From contig NZ_ATUX01000009.1 of assembly GCF_000420425.1 (NCBI RefSeq), forward strand, positions 142,019-206,018: 64,000 nucleotides of DNA, given 5' to 3'. Positions 44,428-60,313 of the stretch are shown piece after piece; position 1 is the first letter of the stretch, and the number at the start of each line of letters is the position of its first letter. The notes beneath the pieces are model-generated. The model was not told the origin of the DNA. It made no database searches and saw nothing but the letters and a program-made list of their open reading frames with translations. The position numbers and the translations under genes were made by a program. Source of the stretch: Schaalia vaccimaxillae DSM 15804. GTDB lineage: Bacteria; Actinomycetota; Actinomycetes; Actinomycetales; Actinomycetaceae.

Positions 44428-44779
44428 TTTTCCAGCTCCTTAGATCATGCGATGAAAATAACCAGCCCCGACGTCCAGGTCGTCCGGGCAACTGGACAAG
44501 TGTCAGATAAATAAAGCGCCCGGGCAAGAGTTGGACGGCACAGTTTCGCAAGATTCGTTGTGCAAGTCGTCACGTTACGATTCTTTTGTTGAAACCTCGC
44601 GTTTCCTGGGCATTCATATTCGCGAAATATTCTTTCAACATCCTGAAGAGAATGCGCCACGAGATTCGCATTAATCCCGTGAGTTTTGATGAATTATTCA
44701 CGTCCTTATTCGCAAATTCTCTACGGCGTGCAACTCTCACCTGTTTAGTCACCCCAACAGACACTGCGCCCCTGAGAAC
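44428..44779. other. 352-nt A/T-rich intergenic region, no gene seen
   Basis: Between whiB and the FtsK-like gene. It is A/T-rich compared with the rest and carries the whiB ribosome site and, by position, its promoter. A rightward open frame running into the FtsK gene is a shadow. Nothing else is recognised. Confidence 0.6.
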
Positions 44780-50367
<5,588 letters not shown>

Positions 50368-50446
50368 GAGGCCTAGCCGACTGAGGCCACACAGTGCGCG
50401 TGTCAGCACCTGTTCAGGCGTTTCTTTGCTGACAAGTTAATGGGGC

Positions 50447-51712
50447 CTACACGACCAATTCGAAGGGGCGCAGTAAGCGTTCCCCGATTTTGGTGAGCAG
50501 AGTTCGGTTCTGCCACTCTTGGATCGTCAGGCGCCGTGAGGTTGTCAGGTCATTGACAAAAATTTCTTCCATACGCTCTGCGAGGTCTTCGGAATAGAAC
50601 TGTAGATTGACCTCGTGATTGCCGCGCATAGACAGCCGGTCGATGTTTGCCGTTCCAATGGTTGACCACTTACCATCAACGGTCATTGTCTTGGAGTGCA
50701 CCATCGCGTGCTGGTATAGCCAAATTTCGATGCCCTCTCGCAGCAGTTCACCGAAGTAGGGGCGAGCCACCCAGTCAGCCATGATGTGGTTGGAGTACTC
50801 GGGGATGAGCACTTTGACTTTGACACCGCGCCGAGCAGCGGCTTTAAGTGCGGCTAGTAGCTCGCGGTCAGGAATGAAATAGGCGGTCGTGATGAGGATG
50901 TGGTCGGTGGCCCGTTCCATCGCGTCGATATACATGCCGCGGATTGGGTACAGCAGGCGATGAGGAACATTGAATGCCGCTGTGACGTCAGATGACCACT
51001 TGCGGGCCCCACGATCGGTAAGGCGTGGAGCGTTCTTTGGCCGGTAGTAGTTCCAAAAATCGACGAATCCGTTTTCGAGTTCCCATACTGCGTCTCCAGT
51101 GACTGCAACGTGGGTGTCACGCCATTCGTCGGCGAAGGGATCGCCGATGTTGTATCCGCCGACGAAGCCAATGTGTCCATCGACAACCAGAATCTTGCGA
51201 TGATCTTGGCCGGTATTGCGGATATTGAAGGTGAAGAGGCCAGACCGAAGCGCTGGGAAGCGGCGCACATGCAGGCTGGGGATCTCAGGGAAACGGTAGA
51301 AACGAGGATCCTGGTTCAAGACGCCAAAGCCATCCCAGACACAGAACACATCAACTCCGCGGCGAGCTGCGGCCACGATTGCGTCTTTGAATCGTTGGCC
51401 CCACCCGTCTGAGCGCCAAATGTAGGTCTCAAAGAAAATGTAGTCCTCGGCATTGTGAATCGCGCTGAGCATGTCTGCGTAAAGGGAATGGCCGTCGGTA
51501 TAGGTCCGAGCCATGCTCGAATCGATCTTTGTGTCCGCTGGGTCCAGAGTGGGGAAGTCCTTGCGTCCGCCAGGAATACGTTTCTTTCGCATGGAGTCCA
51601 CGGCGTGGACGGCAATAACGGCTCCTACTTGGGCAACACCTAGCGCCAGAAGTGAACCTTTAACGATTCGTCGAGTCTGGTCGGTGAATTTGCGCCGAAA
51701 ACTAAGAGCCAT
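50447..51712 (-). CDS. Cardiolipin synthase-like phospholipase D
   Basis: A 421-aa membrane-associated enzyme with one N-terminal hydrophobic segment (GSLLALGVAQVGAVIAVHAV, about residues 17-36) and two PLD catalytic motifs, HRKILVVDG and HSKTMTVDG. This is the cardiolipin synthase arrangement of two HKD repeats, transferring a phosphatidyl group between phosphatidylglycerol molecules. ATG 51712 is taken; an open frame extends upstream over the gatC start and is not coding. It is divergent from gatC. Confidence 0.9.
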   Translation of the reverse strand: MALSFRRKFTDQTRRIVKGSLLALGVAQVGAVIAVHAVDSMRKKRIPGGRKDFPTLDPADTKIDSSMARTYTDGHSLYADMLSAIHNAEDYIFFETYIWRSDGWGQRFKDAIVAAARRGVDVFCVWDGFGVLNQDPRFYRFPEIPSLHVRRFPALRSGLFTFNIRNTGQDHRKILVVDGHIGFVGGYNIGDPFADEWRDTHVAVTGDAVWELENGFVDFWNYYRPKNAPRLTDRGARKWSSDVTAAFNVPHRLLYPIRGMYIDAMERATDHILITTAYFIPDRELLAALKAAARRGVKVKVLIPEYSNHIMADWVARPYFGELLREGIEIWLYQHAMVHSKTMTVDGKWSTIGTANIDRLSMRGNHEVNLQFYSEDLAERMEEIFVNDLTTSRRLTIQEWQNRTLLTKIGERLLRPFELVV

Positions 51713-51814
51713 GCGCCCAGAATACGTTGCCCCGGCCTCGTTTGCGGTGCTGAAAACGGCATCTGTGTGGGAAGAGGTGGGAGGTGGTTGGCTGAGCCGG
51801 GTAGGATGCGAACC

Positions 51815-52111
51815 ATGCCACGCATTAGTACTGAAGAGGTCGCCCGCGTTGCCGGGCTGGCCCATATTGCCCTCACCCCTGAGGAGATCGAGCGTTTCGC
51901 TGGGGAACTTGACGTCATTGCTGACTCGGTTGCCAAGGTGTCCGAGGTTGCGACTGACGAAATCCGAGCGACCTCGCATCCGATTCCTCTCACCAATGTC
52001 CTGCGCGAGGACGTTGTCACGTCGACTTTGGACCGTGACGAAGTTCTAGCTTGCGCACCGGCTGCCGAAGACGGAATGTTCAAGGTGCCGCAGATCCTGG
52101 GGGAGGAATGA
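51815..52111 (+). CDS. gatC: Glutamyl/aspartyl-tRNA amidotransferase subunit C
   Basis: The small subunit (98 aa) of the GatCAB complex that converts Glu-tRNA(Gln) and/or Asp-tRNA(Asn) to the amide forms. It has the typical two-helix pattern [31 protein letters not shown] and the C-terminal TNVLRED. ATG 51815 is used with AGGA upstream; an ATG 9 nt earlier is also in frame. Its stop TGA overlaps the gatA start. Confidence 0.95.
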   Translation: MPRISTEEVARVAGLAHIALTPEEIERFAGELDVIADSVAKVSEVATDEIRATSHPIPLTNVLREDVVTSTLDRDEVLACAPAAEDGMFKVPQILGEE

Positions 52112-53616
52112 TGAAAGATCTTCTGACTAAAACCGCCCTTGAACTGGCTGACATGCTTGCGTCTGGCCAGATCACCTCGGTGGAGTTGACGCAGGCTTGC
52201 CTGGATCGCATCGATGCATTGAACCCGAAGATCAACGCGTTCTTGCATGTCGATCGCGAGGGCGCCTTGGCAACAGCGGCCGACGTTGATGCGCGGCGCG
52301 CTGCAGGCGAGAAACTTCATCGTCTTGCAGGTATCCCGATTGCGCTCAAAGACAATATGGTTGCCCGCGGCATGCCTACCACGTGCGCCTCGAAGATCCT
52401 TGAAGGTTGGTTGCCTCCCTACGATGCGACCATTGTTGTCAAGATTAAGGAAGCGGGTCTGCCCATTGTTGGCAAGACCAATATGGATGAGTTCGCAATG
52501 GGTTCGTCCACCGAACATTCGGCGTTTGGCCCGACTCTGAACCCCTGGGACGTCGAGCGAATTCCTGGTGGTTCAGGCGGCGGTTCTGCGGCTGCGGTTG
52601 CAGCCTTCATGGTGCCGCTCGCCCTCGGATCTGATACCGGCGGTTCTATTCGCCAGCCCGGCGCAGTGACCGGAACCGTTGGCGCCAAGCCCACGTACGG
52701 GGCTGTATCGCGCTACGGCCTCATTGCTATGGCGTCCTCCCTTGACCAGATTGGTCCCGTAACTCGAACAGTTGCAGACGCTGCAGCGTTGACCGAATTG
52801 GTCGGCGGCTTCGACCCCCTCGATTCAACGTCGCTCAATGAGCCGGTTCCCGCACTGACGCAAAGCGTTACTGAGGTCGCCCAAGCTAAGTCCATTGAGG
52901 GCCTGCGAGTGGGCGTCGTCAAGCAGTTGACGGGGGATGGCTACCAGGACGACGTACTGGCTGCCTTTAACGACACCGTGGATCAGCTGCGCGAAGCCGG
53001 AGCTGAGGTTGTGGAAGTGTCCTGCCCGAGCTTCGACTACGCTCTGGCCGCTTACTACCTCATCATGCCTGCTGAGGTGTCCTCCAACTTGGCCCGCTTC
53101 GACGGTATGCGCTACGGCATTCGAGTCGAACCTACCGAAGGGCCCGTGACCGCAGCCTCCGTTATGGCAGCAACGCGTGAGGCTGGTTTTGGTGATGAAG
53201 TTAAGCGCCGCATCATCCTGGGCACTCATGTCCTTTCTGCCGGATACTTTGATGCCTACTACGGTTCGGCTCAAAAGGTTCGCACCTTAATCCAAGACGA
53301 TTTTGCTCGCGTTTTTGAGCAGGTGGACGTCCTCGTGTCTCCGACGGCGCCAACAACCGCTTTCAAGTTCGGCGACAAGATCGACGATCCGATGGCCATG
53401 TATCTCAACGACGTGGCCACAATTCCGGCAAACTTGGCTGGCGTGCCGGCAATGAGCGTGCCTAACGGTTTGGATTCGCAAGGTTTGCCCGTCGGATTCC
53501 AGATCATCGCACCGGCTCATGCCGATCAGAAGATGTACGAGGTCGCTCAGCTTGTTGAATCGCTGAGTGATGACATTGCCGGAGCATGCCCGGCTGCACA
53601 GTGGGAGGAGAAGTGA
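52111..53616 (+). CDS. gatA: Glutamyl/aspartyl-tRNA amidotransferase subunit A
   Basis: The 501-aa glutaminase subunit of GatCAB. The amidase Ser-cisSer-Lys triad is visible as Lys80 (IALKDNM), Ser155 (GGSGGGSA) and Ser179 (SDTGGS), matching the residue spacing of other GatA proteins. GGGGGAGGA lies just before the tandem ATGATG; the second ATG is used. The end overlaps gatB, keeping the order gatC-gatA-gatB in one operon. Confidence 0.97.
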   Translation: MKDLLTKTALELADMLASGQITSVELTQACLDRIDALNPKINAFLHVDREGALATAADVDARRAAGEKLHRLAGIPIALKDNMVARGMPTTCASKILEGWLPPYDATIVVKIKEAGLPIVGKTNMDEFAMGSSTEHSAFGPTLNPWDVERIPGGSGGGSAAAVAAFMVPLALGSDTGGSIRQPGAVTGTVGAKPTYGAVSRYGLIAMASSLDQIGPVTRTVADAAALTELVGGFDPLDSTSLNEPVPALTQSVTEVAQAKSIEGLRVGVVKQLTGDGYQDDVLAAFNDTVDQLREAGAEVVEVSCPSFDYALAAYYLIMPAEVSSNLARFDGMRYGIRVEPTEGPVTAASVMAATREAGFGDEVKRRIILGTHVLSAGYFDAYYGSAQKVRTLIQDDFARVFEQVDVLVSPTAPTTAFKFGDKIDDPMAMYLNDVATIPANLAGVPAMSVPNGLDSQGLPVGFQIIAPAHADQKMYEVAQLVESLSDDIAGACPAAQWEEK

Positions 53617-55112
53617 TGAGCGAACTCATGAATTACGACGAGGTCGTCAAGAACTTCGACCCCGTCCTCGGTATTGAGGTCCACGTCGAGCTTGGTACCA
53701 AAACCAAAATGTTTGACGCTGCCCCCAATGAATTCGGAGGCGAACCCAACACCTTCGTCACTCCCGTGTCGCTGGGGTTGCCCGGTTCTTTGCCTGTCGT
53801 CAACCGTACGGCCGTTGAATACGCCATCAAGATTGGCTTGGCCCTCAACTGTGAGATCGCCGAATACTGCCGTTTTGCACGAAAGAACTACTTCTACCCG
53901 GACCTGACTAAGGCCTTCCAGACTTCCCAGTCGGATGAGCCGATTGCAGCCAATGGCTACGTTGATGTTGAGCTCGAAGACGGCTCCATGTTCCGCGTAG
54001 AAATTGAGCGCGCGCACATGGAAGAAGACGCCGGTAAGAATACTCACATTGGTGGTGCGGATGGCCGCATCCAGGGAGCCGACTACTCCCTGGTCGATTA
54101 CAACCGCGCGGGCGTGCCCTTGGTTGAGATCGTCACCCGTCCCATCGAGGGAGCAGGGGAGCGTGCCCCCGAGGTTGCCGCAGCCTACGTCAAGGCGCTG
54201 CGAGACATCTTCCGCGCCCTGGGAGTATCCGAGGCCCGTATGGAGCGGGGCAACGTGCGCGCCGACATTAACGTGTCGCTTCGCCCGACCCCCGAGTCGC
54301 CTTTGGGGACGCGCACCGAAACGAAGAACGTCAACTCTTTCCGCGGCATTTCTTCGGCAGTGAAGTTCGAAATGCAACGCCAGGGTGCGATCTTGGCTGG
54401 TGGAGGTTCTATCGTCCAGGAAACTCGCCACTATCACGCAGAAGATGGCACGACCTCTTCGGGCCGTGAAAAGTCCGATGCAGAGGACTACAGGTACTTC
54501 CCCGAACCCGACCTGGTTCCTGTTGCGCCCTCGCGCGAATGGGTCGACGAGATCCGCGCATCCTTGCCGGAGTTGCCGGTGGCCAAGCGTCGCCGTCTGC
54601 GTGAAGAGTGGGGATATTCGGATATGGAAATGCGCGACGTTATTAACGCCGACGCCTTGGAAATTATCGAGGCAACGGTGGCTGCTGGTACGGATGCTGC
54701 CTCAGCCCGTAAGTGGTGGATGGGCGAGCTATCACGCAAAGCCAAAGAGAATGAGGTTGGACTGGCTCAGATGCCGGTAACTCCAGCCCAAATCGCTGAA
54801 CTGCAGTCGCTGGTAGATAGCGGCAAGATCAACGACAAGTTGGCTCGCCAGGTGCTTGAAGGTGTTTTGGCTGGTGAGGGTTCGCCGACTGAGGTTGTCG
54901 CTGCTCGCGGCCTTGAGGTTGTTTCCGATGACGGTGCTCTGACGGTAGCAGTCAAAGAAGCCCTCGATGCCAATCCTGACATTGTTGAAAAGATCAAGGG
55001 AGGCAAGGTCCAGGCAGCCGGCGCCCTCGTTGGTGCAGTTATGAAGACGACGCGTGGGCAGGCCGATGCTGCTCGCGTGCGCGAACTCATCATGGCGATG
55101 GTGGGAGCCTGA
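53616..55112 (+). CDS. gatB: Glutamyl/aspartyl-tRNA amidotransferase subunit B
   Basis: The 498-aa kinase/amidotransferase subunit of GatCAB, starting with [22 protein letters not shown] and carrying the family motif NKNF-type region at [17 protein letters not shown] and [14 protein letters not shown]. The tail (last 100 residues) is the YqeY/GatB helical domain (ARQVLEGVL...). The start TGATG overlaps gatA, and the ATG at 53616 follows GGAGGAGA. Together the three genes form a complete GatCAB. Confidence 0.97.
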   Translation: MSELMNYDEVVKNFDPVLGIEVHVELGTKTKMFDAAPNEFGGEPNTFVTPVSLGLPGSLPVVNRTAVEYAIKIGLALNCEIAEYCRFARKNYFYPDLTKAFQTSQSDEPIAANGYVDVELEDGSMFRVEIERAHMEEDAGKNTHIGGADGRIQGADYSLVDYNRAGVPLVEIVTRPIEGAGERAPEVAAAYVKALRDIFRALGVSEARMERGNVRADINVSLRPTPESPLGTRTETKNVNSFRGISSAVKFEMQRQGAILAGGGSIVQETRHYHAEDGTTSSGREKSDAEDYRYFPEPDLVPVAPSREWVDEIRASLPELPVAKRRRLREEWGYSDMEMRDVINADALEIIEATVAAGTDAASARKWWMGELSRKAKENEVGLAQMPVTPAQIAELQSLVDSGKINDKLARQVLEGVLAGEGSPTEVVAARGLEVVSDDGALTVAVKEALDANPDIVEKIKGGKVQAAGALVGAVMKTTRGQADAARVRELIMAMVGA

Positions 55113-55131
55113 TCTGCTCTTAAACATCTAA

Positions 55132-55169
55132 GCGGTCCGGTGATCCTGGAATACCAGGACCCGGGCCGC
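55132..55169. terminator. Hairpin between gatB and the ABC gene
   Basis: Stem GCGGTCCGG...TCCTGG / CCAGGA...CCCGGGCCGC with an unpaired TGA bulge around a 4-nt loop, 19 nt after the gatB stop and before the convergent ATPase gene end at 55217. Confidence 0.6.
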
Positions 55170-55216
55170 CGACGCATTTAAAGCGCAATTGCTACCTATT
55201 TGCGCCTTGCGAAGAG

Positions 55217-55972
55217 CTAGCTCAGTGCGTGTTGTGAAGCTCCGGTCATCGCCGCAATGACGTCCTCGTAGCTGGCTTGAGCCGCATCGAAGATGCCATT
55301 GATCCGTCCGTGGCGCAGCACCACGATTCGGTCTGCCACTGCGCGGACGTCGGTTAAATTGTGGCTGATAAAAATTACGCCCATGCCTAGGTCGCGTAAC
55401 CTGGAAATATGGGTTAAAACTTCTGCAGTTTGCGCGACTGACAATGACGCCGTTGGTTCATCGAGTAGAACAATTCGAGGATCTGCAACGAGTGTTCGTG
55501 CAATAGCAACGCACTGACGCTGGCCAGCGGAGAGGTCGTGTAGCGGGGTGTGAACGTCTGGAATCCGGCTGCGTAAAGTGTCGAGATATGTGCGCGCGCT
55601 GCGTTCCATGAGTCGCTCGTCGAGTAGGCGCGTGCCTTCGTAGATTTCGCGTCCAAGAAAAATGTTGGCGGTCACGTCCAGGTTGTCGCATAGCGCAAGT
55701 TCTTGGAAGACTGTGGCGATGCCTAAGTCAAAGGCTGCACGTGTGGAGGGGATGGCCACGGGATGCCCGTCAATGAGGATTCTGCCCTCGGTGGGTTGGT
55801 GAACCCCAGCAAGCATGCGTGCGATTGTGGACTTTCCTGCCGCGTTATCGCCGACGAGGGCGACGACTTCGTGTCGATGCAAGTCCAGGTTGACATCGAC
55901 GACGGCTTCAACGCCTCCGAAGTTCTTTGTTACGCCCTCAAGCCGCAGGAGTGGAGCGGGGGTGTTCGGCAT
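55217..55972 (-). CDS. ABC transporter ATP-binding protein, single-domain sugar type
   Basis: A 251-aa ATPase with Walker A GDNAAGKST (note NAAGK instead of NGAGK), Q-loop in GIATVFQELALCDNL, signature LSAGQRQCVAIA and Walker B RIVLLDEPTASL. It resembles one half of a sugar-transport ATPase (FrcA/RbsA), in contrast to the two-domain MmsA gene in the divergent operon. ATG 55972 with AGGAG upstream lies inside the last 35 nt of the ROK gene, so the two are coupled. No permease or binding protein is adjacent on this strand, so its partner may be the transporter next door. Confidence 0.88.
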   Translation of the reverse strand: MPNTPAPLLRLEGVTKNFGGVEAVVDVNLDLHRHEVVALVGDNAAGKSTIARMLAGVHQPTEGRILIDGHPVAIPSTRAAFDLGIATVFQELALCDNLDVTANIFLGREIYEGTRLLDERLMERSARTYLDTLRSRIPDVHTPLHDLSAGQRQCVAIARTLVADPRIVLLDEPTASLSVAQTAEVLTHISRLRDLGMGVIFISHNLTDVRAVADRIVVLRHGRINGIFDAAQASYEDVIAAMTGASQHALS

Positions 55973-57161
55973 CGGTTTCTCCTGTCTTGGACGATGGGCG
56001 GGGAGTTTGAGATTGGCTGGCGTCACGAGCCAGTGCGAGGGCGCCGAGAACTTCAGCACGCCCAGCCAAACTGGTTGTCATGACGGTGACATCATCTAGA
56101 TATGGCCTGCGTTTGAGGGCTTCTTGAACGGGGGTGAGCAGGAGGTCGTCGGTGAGCGCAAGTTCTCCTCCAAGGACGATATGAGTGGGGGCGTGCATGA
56201 CGGCCAGATTGCCTAAAACCTTGCCGATCGTTGATCCAGCATCGGCCAGTACTTGGCGGCAACCGGCATCTCCGGTGCGAGCAGCGTTGACGAGGTCGGA
56301 CAGGGTGTTGACATTGTGGTTGAGGCGCAGTGGTTCAAGGAGGGCGTCGATGCCGACGACTGTTTTGAGGCAGCCCCGACCTCCACACTGACAAATCAGG
56401 CCTTGCGGATCGACCTGGACATGCCCAATTTCCCCAGCTCGTCCTCGGTGTCCTCGGTGGACGCGTCCCCCTGCAAGAAGACCGGCACCCACAGAATGTG
56501 ACATGTGCAGGTAAATTGCGTCTTCTACGCCACGCAGATTTCCGTATCGTGACTCTCCGATGAGGCCTGCGTTCGCGTCATTATCGACGAGGACGGGTAC
56601 CTGGAGGCGTCGTTGAAGTGTTGCTTGAATAGAAACTTCATCCCAACCTCCGTGCTGGCTTTGGATGCTCGATAGTTCGCCCGTTTTCCCATTAACGGGT
56701 GCTGGGAGGCACACGCCGACCGCGTGGACGTCTGTGAGGGATGAACCGACTTCTTCGGTCAGCTCCATAACGAGCAGTGCTGCCCGATCCAGTGTGGTGT
56801 CGACCCGATGGTCCTGTGGCAGGGGGAGGAGTTGATCGGCGTGAACATCTCCTGACTCATCTGACACTTCGATGGTCATGTGTCGTCTGCCAATGTGAAT
56901 GCCGACGGCTAGGCCCGAGGATGAGGCCATTGAGATTAAGTGTGCTCGCCGTCCTGAACGCACGGTGGTAGCAATGCGTACGACATTGTTGGCAACCAAT
57001 TGCTTGACGATGTTGGACACCGTTGCCGAGGACAGGCCTGTGGCTGTCGCGAGTTCAACCTGGGTAATTTGCCCGTATTTCTTGACGTTTTCGATGATCC
57101 GGGCAGCGTTCGCTTCACGCAAAGAGGATTGTGATCCCGGAGCGGTGTACGTCGAGCCCAT
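55938..57161 (-). CDS. ROK family repressor
   Basis: A 407-aa regulator. The first 70 residues are a winged helix-turn-helix (ITQVELATATGLSSATVSNIVKQL) and the rest is a ROK sugar-kinase-like domain with the zinc motif CQCGGRGCLKT (about residues 255-265) and DNDANAGLIGESRYG. ROK repressors respond to a sugar or sugar phosphate. The Ser/Thr/Pro-rich C-terminal tail is likely disordered. It is divergent from the monosaccharide transporter operon and probably controls it; candidate operators lie in the gap. Confidence 0.9.
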   Translation of the reverse strand: MGSTYTAPGSQSSLREANAARIIENVKKYGQITQVELATATGLSSATVSNIVKQLVANNVVRIATTVRSGRRAHLISMASSSGLAVGIHIGRRHMTIEVSDESGDVHADQLLPLPQDHRVDTTLDRAALLVMELTEEVGSSLTDVHAVGVCLPAPVNGKTGELSSIQSQHGGWDEVSIQATLQRRLQVPVLVDNDANAGLIGESRYGNLRGVEDAIYLHMSHSVGAGLLAGGRVHRGHRGRAGEIGHVQVDPQGLICQCGGRGCLKTVVGIDALLEPLRLNHNVNTLSDLVNAARTGDAGCRQVLADAGSTIGKVLGNLAVMHAPTHIVLGGELALTDDLLLTPVQEALKRRPYLDDVTVMTTSLAGRAEVLGALALARDASQSQTPRPSSKTGETDAEHPRSTPAA

Positions 57162-57162
57162 A

Positions 57163-57185
57163 TGTTCACGTTATCAGGGTGAACA
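57163..57185. promoter_or_regulatory. Candidate ROK operator overlapping the ROK start
   Basis: TGTTCAC-N9-GTGAACA, a perfect inverted repeat of 7-bp arms, begins 2 nt upstream of the ROK start codon. Related half-sites TTCACGTT and GTGAACG occur nearby (57191 and 57300). Position suggests autoregulation, which is inference. Confidence 0.45.
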
Positions 57186-57223
57186 CGCCATTCACGTTTA
57201 ATGCGGCCGTCGACAAGCATATG

Positions 57224-57280
57224 GGTTGAGTTTCGAGACGTAACGATTAGATCACGGTTGAGTTTAAGACATTATCTCAA
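57224..57280. promoter_or_regulatory. Direct repeats and inverted repeat before the sugar transporter operon
   Basis: GGTTGAGTTTCGAGAC (57224-57239) and GGTTGAGTTTAAGAC (57256-57270) are direct repeats about 32 nt apart, i.e. three helical turns. The second overlaps TTGAG-N13-CTCAA (57258-57280), a dyad. They sit 77-130 nt upstream of the first transporter gene and are the best operator candidates for the divergent ROK protein. Confidence 0.4.
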
Positions 57281-57356
57281 TCGGGAAATGCCTCTAGTGT
57301 GAACGCAGGCACGGGCATAGGCGCCCAGGTCCCGAATCGAAAGAAAGGGAGGAGCC

Positions 57357-58910
57357 ATGACTGACACAGACGTCATTCTTGAAATGAGTCATATCGTCAA
57401 GGAATTCCCAGGTGTACGCGCCCTCGATGATGTGACAATGCGTGTTCGTAGAGGAGACATCCACGCCATCTGTGGAGAAAACGGCGCTGGCAAGTCAACC
57501 CTCATGAAGGTGCTCTCAGGAGTCCACCCCCACGGTAGCTATGACGGCAAAATACTTTTCGAGGGCAAAGAATGTGCCTTCAACGGGATCAAAGCCTCCG
57601 AACGCGCCGGCATCGTCATCATCCACCAAGAACTAGCGCTCATTCCTGAACTCTCCATCGCCGAGAACATTTTCCTCGGATCAGAAATCACCCGAGCAGG
57701 GCTCATCGATTGGCAGGAAGCCCAGACGCGTTCGATCGACCTCCTTGCCAGAGTCGGACTCGAAATTGATCCGAAGACACCGATTAAGAACCTGGGTGTT
57801 GGCCAGCAGCAGTTGGTCGAAATTGCCAAGGCCCTATCTAAGGACGTCAAGCTCCTCATTCTTGACGAGCCGACCTCTGCTCTCAACGAGGAAGATTCTC
57901 AAAACCTCCTCAACCTCATGCTTGGGCTCAAATCCAAAGGCATCACCTGTTTGATGATCTCCCACAAACTTAACGAGATCGCCCAGGTGTCCGATGCAGT
58001 TACGGTCATCCGTGACGGAAAGACCGTGGAAACATACGACGTCATTGCAGGTGAAGTTGATGAGGACCGCATTATCCGAGCAATGGTTGGCCGCTCAATC
58101 GAAAATCGATACCCCGAACGTAACGCCAACATTTCTGACGTCCTCATGCGCGTACGCAACTGGACCGTCGAATCGGAACTTGTCCCCGGACGGCTCCTCG
58201 CAAAGAACGCCTCCTTCGAAGTACACAGAGGCGAGGTTGTTGGTTTCGCGGGTCTCATGGGAGCGGGACGAACTGAACTCGCCCGCTCCATTTTCGGTCG
58301 ATCTTTTGGACGATACCTGGGCGGAACCCTCGAACTTGACGGAGAAGAACTTGAACTCACGTCGGTTTCTCAGGCAATTTCAAAGGGCATTGCTTATGTG
58401 CCCGAAGACCGCAAGCAACTCGGACTCAACCTCCTAGACTCCATTCAATCCACAATCGTTTCGGCCAATCTCGGAGACATCGTCTCGGGAGGTCTGCTCG
58501 ACCTCGACAAAGAAACAAACGTGGCCGAACGCTTCCGCAATGACCTACGCATTAAGACACCATCGGTTCACACCGGAGTCGTCACCCTGTCGGGTGGAAA
58601 CCAGCAAAAGGTCGTCCTCGCCAAGTGGATGTATCCCGATCCCAAGGTGCTCATCCTTGACGAGCCCACTCGAGGTATCGACGTGGGTGCGAAGTACGAG
58701 ATCTACAAGCTCATTCATGCCCTTGCCGATCAGGGGCGTGGCGTCATCGTTATTTCTTCCGAGTTGCCCGAGATCCTGGGCATCTGCGATCGGATCTACA
58801 CCATTTGCGAGGGCGAAATTACAGGTGTCGTTGATTCCGCCCAAGCAGACCAGGAATCGTTGATGAGACGAATGACCACTTCCAGCCGCACCCGCGACGA
58901 CGTCCAATAA
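57357..58910 (+). CDS. mmsA: Multiple-monosaccharide ABC transporter ATP-binding protein
   Basis: A 517-aa two-domain ATPase. The first domain has Walker A GENGAGKSTLMKVLSG near residue 40, signature and Walker B LLILDEPTSALN; the second has the degenerate Walker A GLMGAGRTELARSIFG near residue 300 and Walker B VLILDEPTRGIDVGAKYEIY. This matches MmsA/GguA/XylG. Starts at ATG 57357 after GGGAGGAG. First gene of the rightward operon mmsA-mmsB-chvE. Confidence 0.95.
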   Translation: MTDTDVILEMSHIVKEFPGVRALDDVTMRVRRGDIHAICGENGAGKSTLMKVLSGVHPHGSYDGKILFEGKECAFNGIKASERAGIVIIHQELALIPELSIAENIFLGSEITRAGLIDWQEAQTRSIDLLARVGLEIDPKTPIKNLGVGQQQLVEIAKALSKDVKLLILDEPTSALNEEDSQNLLNLMLGLKSKGITCLMISHKLNEIAQVSDAVTVIRDGKTVETYDVIAGEVDEDRIIRAMVGRSIENRYPERNANISDVLMRVRNWTVESELVPGRLLAKNASFEVHRGEVVGFAGLMGAGRTELARSIFGRSFGRYLGGTLELDGEELELTSVSQAISKGIAYVPEDRKQLGLNLLDSIQSTIVSANLGDIVSGGLLDLDKETNVAERFRNDLRIKTPSVHTGVVTLSGGNQQKVVLAKWMYPDPKVLILDEPTRGIDVGAKYEIYKLIHALADQGRGVIVISSELPEILGICDRIYTICEGEITGVVDSAQADQESLMRRMTTSSRTRDDVQ

Positions 58911-58950
58911 GCCAGTTCCAACGCACAGTCCACAAGGAGACTTCCGTATC

Positions 58951-60189
58951 ATGAAATCCTTTAAGCAGGTCTTCGGGGGCAACCTCCAGCAGTATACGAT
59001 GGTGCTGGCCCTCATCGCACTCGTCCTTGCCTTCCAGGTCATCTCGGACGGGCGCATGCTCACGTCATCAAACTTCCAGAACCTCGTATCTGGCAACGCC
59101 TACGTTCTCATCCTCGCCATCGGCATGGTCATGGTCATTGTTATCGGCCAGATCGACCTCTCCGTCGGTTCAGTGGCAGGCTTCGTCGGAATGATCATGG
59201 CTCTGACTATTAGAGACATCGGTCTGCCGTGGTGGCTTGCTCTCGTTGTTGGCCTCCTCATGGGCATTGCGATTGGAGCGTGGCACGGATTCTGGCTGGC
59301 AAAAGTTGGGATTCCCGGCTTCATCACAACGCTTGCTGGCATGATGATTTTCCGAGGCGCCGTGATTTGGGCATCCAACTCCATTTCTGTCCCCGTGCCC
59401 GATGAGTTCAAGTTCCTTGGTGCCGGATACCTGCCCGAATGGGGTCCAGCCTGGACTCAGTTGAACAACTCGACGCTTCTTCTGGGCCTCGCGGCCATCG
59501 CGTGGTTCGTGTGGTCTGAATTCCGTCGTCGTAATCGCGCAGTACGCAATGGTGGGGAAATGCCCCTGTGGGTGCCGATTGTGCGCTCGGTTCTCGTCTC
59601 TGTTGTCATCGCCTACCTGACCTACCTTTTTGGCCACGGCCGTCCCGGAACTTCCTTCCCCGTTCCCGGTCTCATCCTGGTGGTTCTCGTGATCATCTAC
59701 CACGTCATTACTCAGCGCACCAGATTCGGGCGCCATATCTACGCAGTCGGCGGCAATAAAGCAGCGGCGGCTCTGTCTGGTGTGAACACCTCACGCACCT
59801 ACTTCCTCGTCATGGTCAATATGTCCTTCCTTGCAGCCCTTGCGGGAATCCTCTTTGTGGGCCGATCAACCTCCGCAGGTCCCTCGGATGGAACCATGTG
59901 GGAACTTGATGCCATCGCCGCAGTCTTCATCGGCGGCGCCGCTGTATCGGGCGGTATCGGCACGGTTGTCGGCTCAATGGTTGGCGGCCTCGTCATGGCT
60001 GTTCTCAATAACGGCCTGATGCTCATGGGAGTCGGAGCTGACAAGACCCAGGTGATTAAAGGCCTCGTGCTGCTCGCTGCTGTCGCGTTCGACGTCTACA
60101 ACAAGCAGCAGGGCAAACCGTCCATCATCGGTCACCTGTCGAAAGGTGCGAAAACGCAAAAAGCTGAGGACGCCCAGAAAAACAGCTGA
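58951..60189 (+). CDS. mmsB: Multiple-monosaccharide ABC transporter permease
   Basis: A 412-aa membrane protein of the XylH/GguB/MmsB type with about ten membrane helices. Characteristic segments include VLILAIGMVMVIVIGQIDLSVGSVAGFVG and the late IAAVFIGGAAVSGGIGTVVGS. A polar basic loop with EFRRRNRAVRNGGE lies near residue 195, separating two groups of helices. It follows the ATPase by 40 nt. Imports a pentose or other monosaccharide; which one cannot be told. Confidence 0.94.
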   Translation: MKSFKQVFGGNLQQYTMVLALIALVLAFQVISDGRMLTSSNFQNLVSGNAYVLILAIGMVMVIVIGQIDLSVGSVAGFVGMIMALTIRDIGLPWWLALVVGLLMGIAIGAWHGFWLAKVGIPGFITTLAGMMIFRGAVIWASNSISVPVPDEFKFLGAGYLPEWGPAWTQLNNSTLLLGLAAIAWFVWSEFRRRNRAVRNGGEMPLWVPIVRSVLVSVVIAYLTYLFGHGRPGTSFPVPGLILVVLVIIYHVITQRTRFGRHIYAVGGNKAAAALSGVNTSRTYFLVMVNMSFLAALAGILFVGRSTSAGPSDGTMWELDAIAAVFIGGAAVSGGIGTVVGSMVGGLVMAVLNNGLMLMGVGADKTQVIKGLVLLAAVAFDVYNKQQGKPSIIGHLSKGAKTQKAEDAQKNS

Positions 60190-60313
60190 AGCAAGACTTC
60201 ACTCCATTCGTGCAACGAGGCGCGAAAACCATCGGGCACCAGCCCATCCATGTAGGACGAAACATAAACACAGATCCTGGTCAATGACCTGGAGCACGTC
60301 GAAAGGAAAACCA

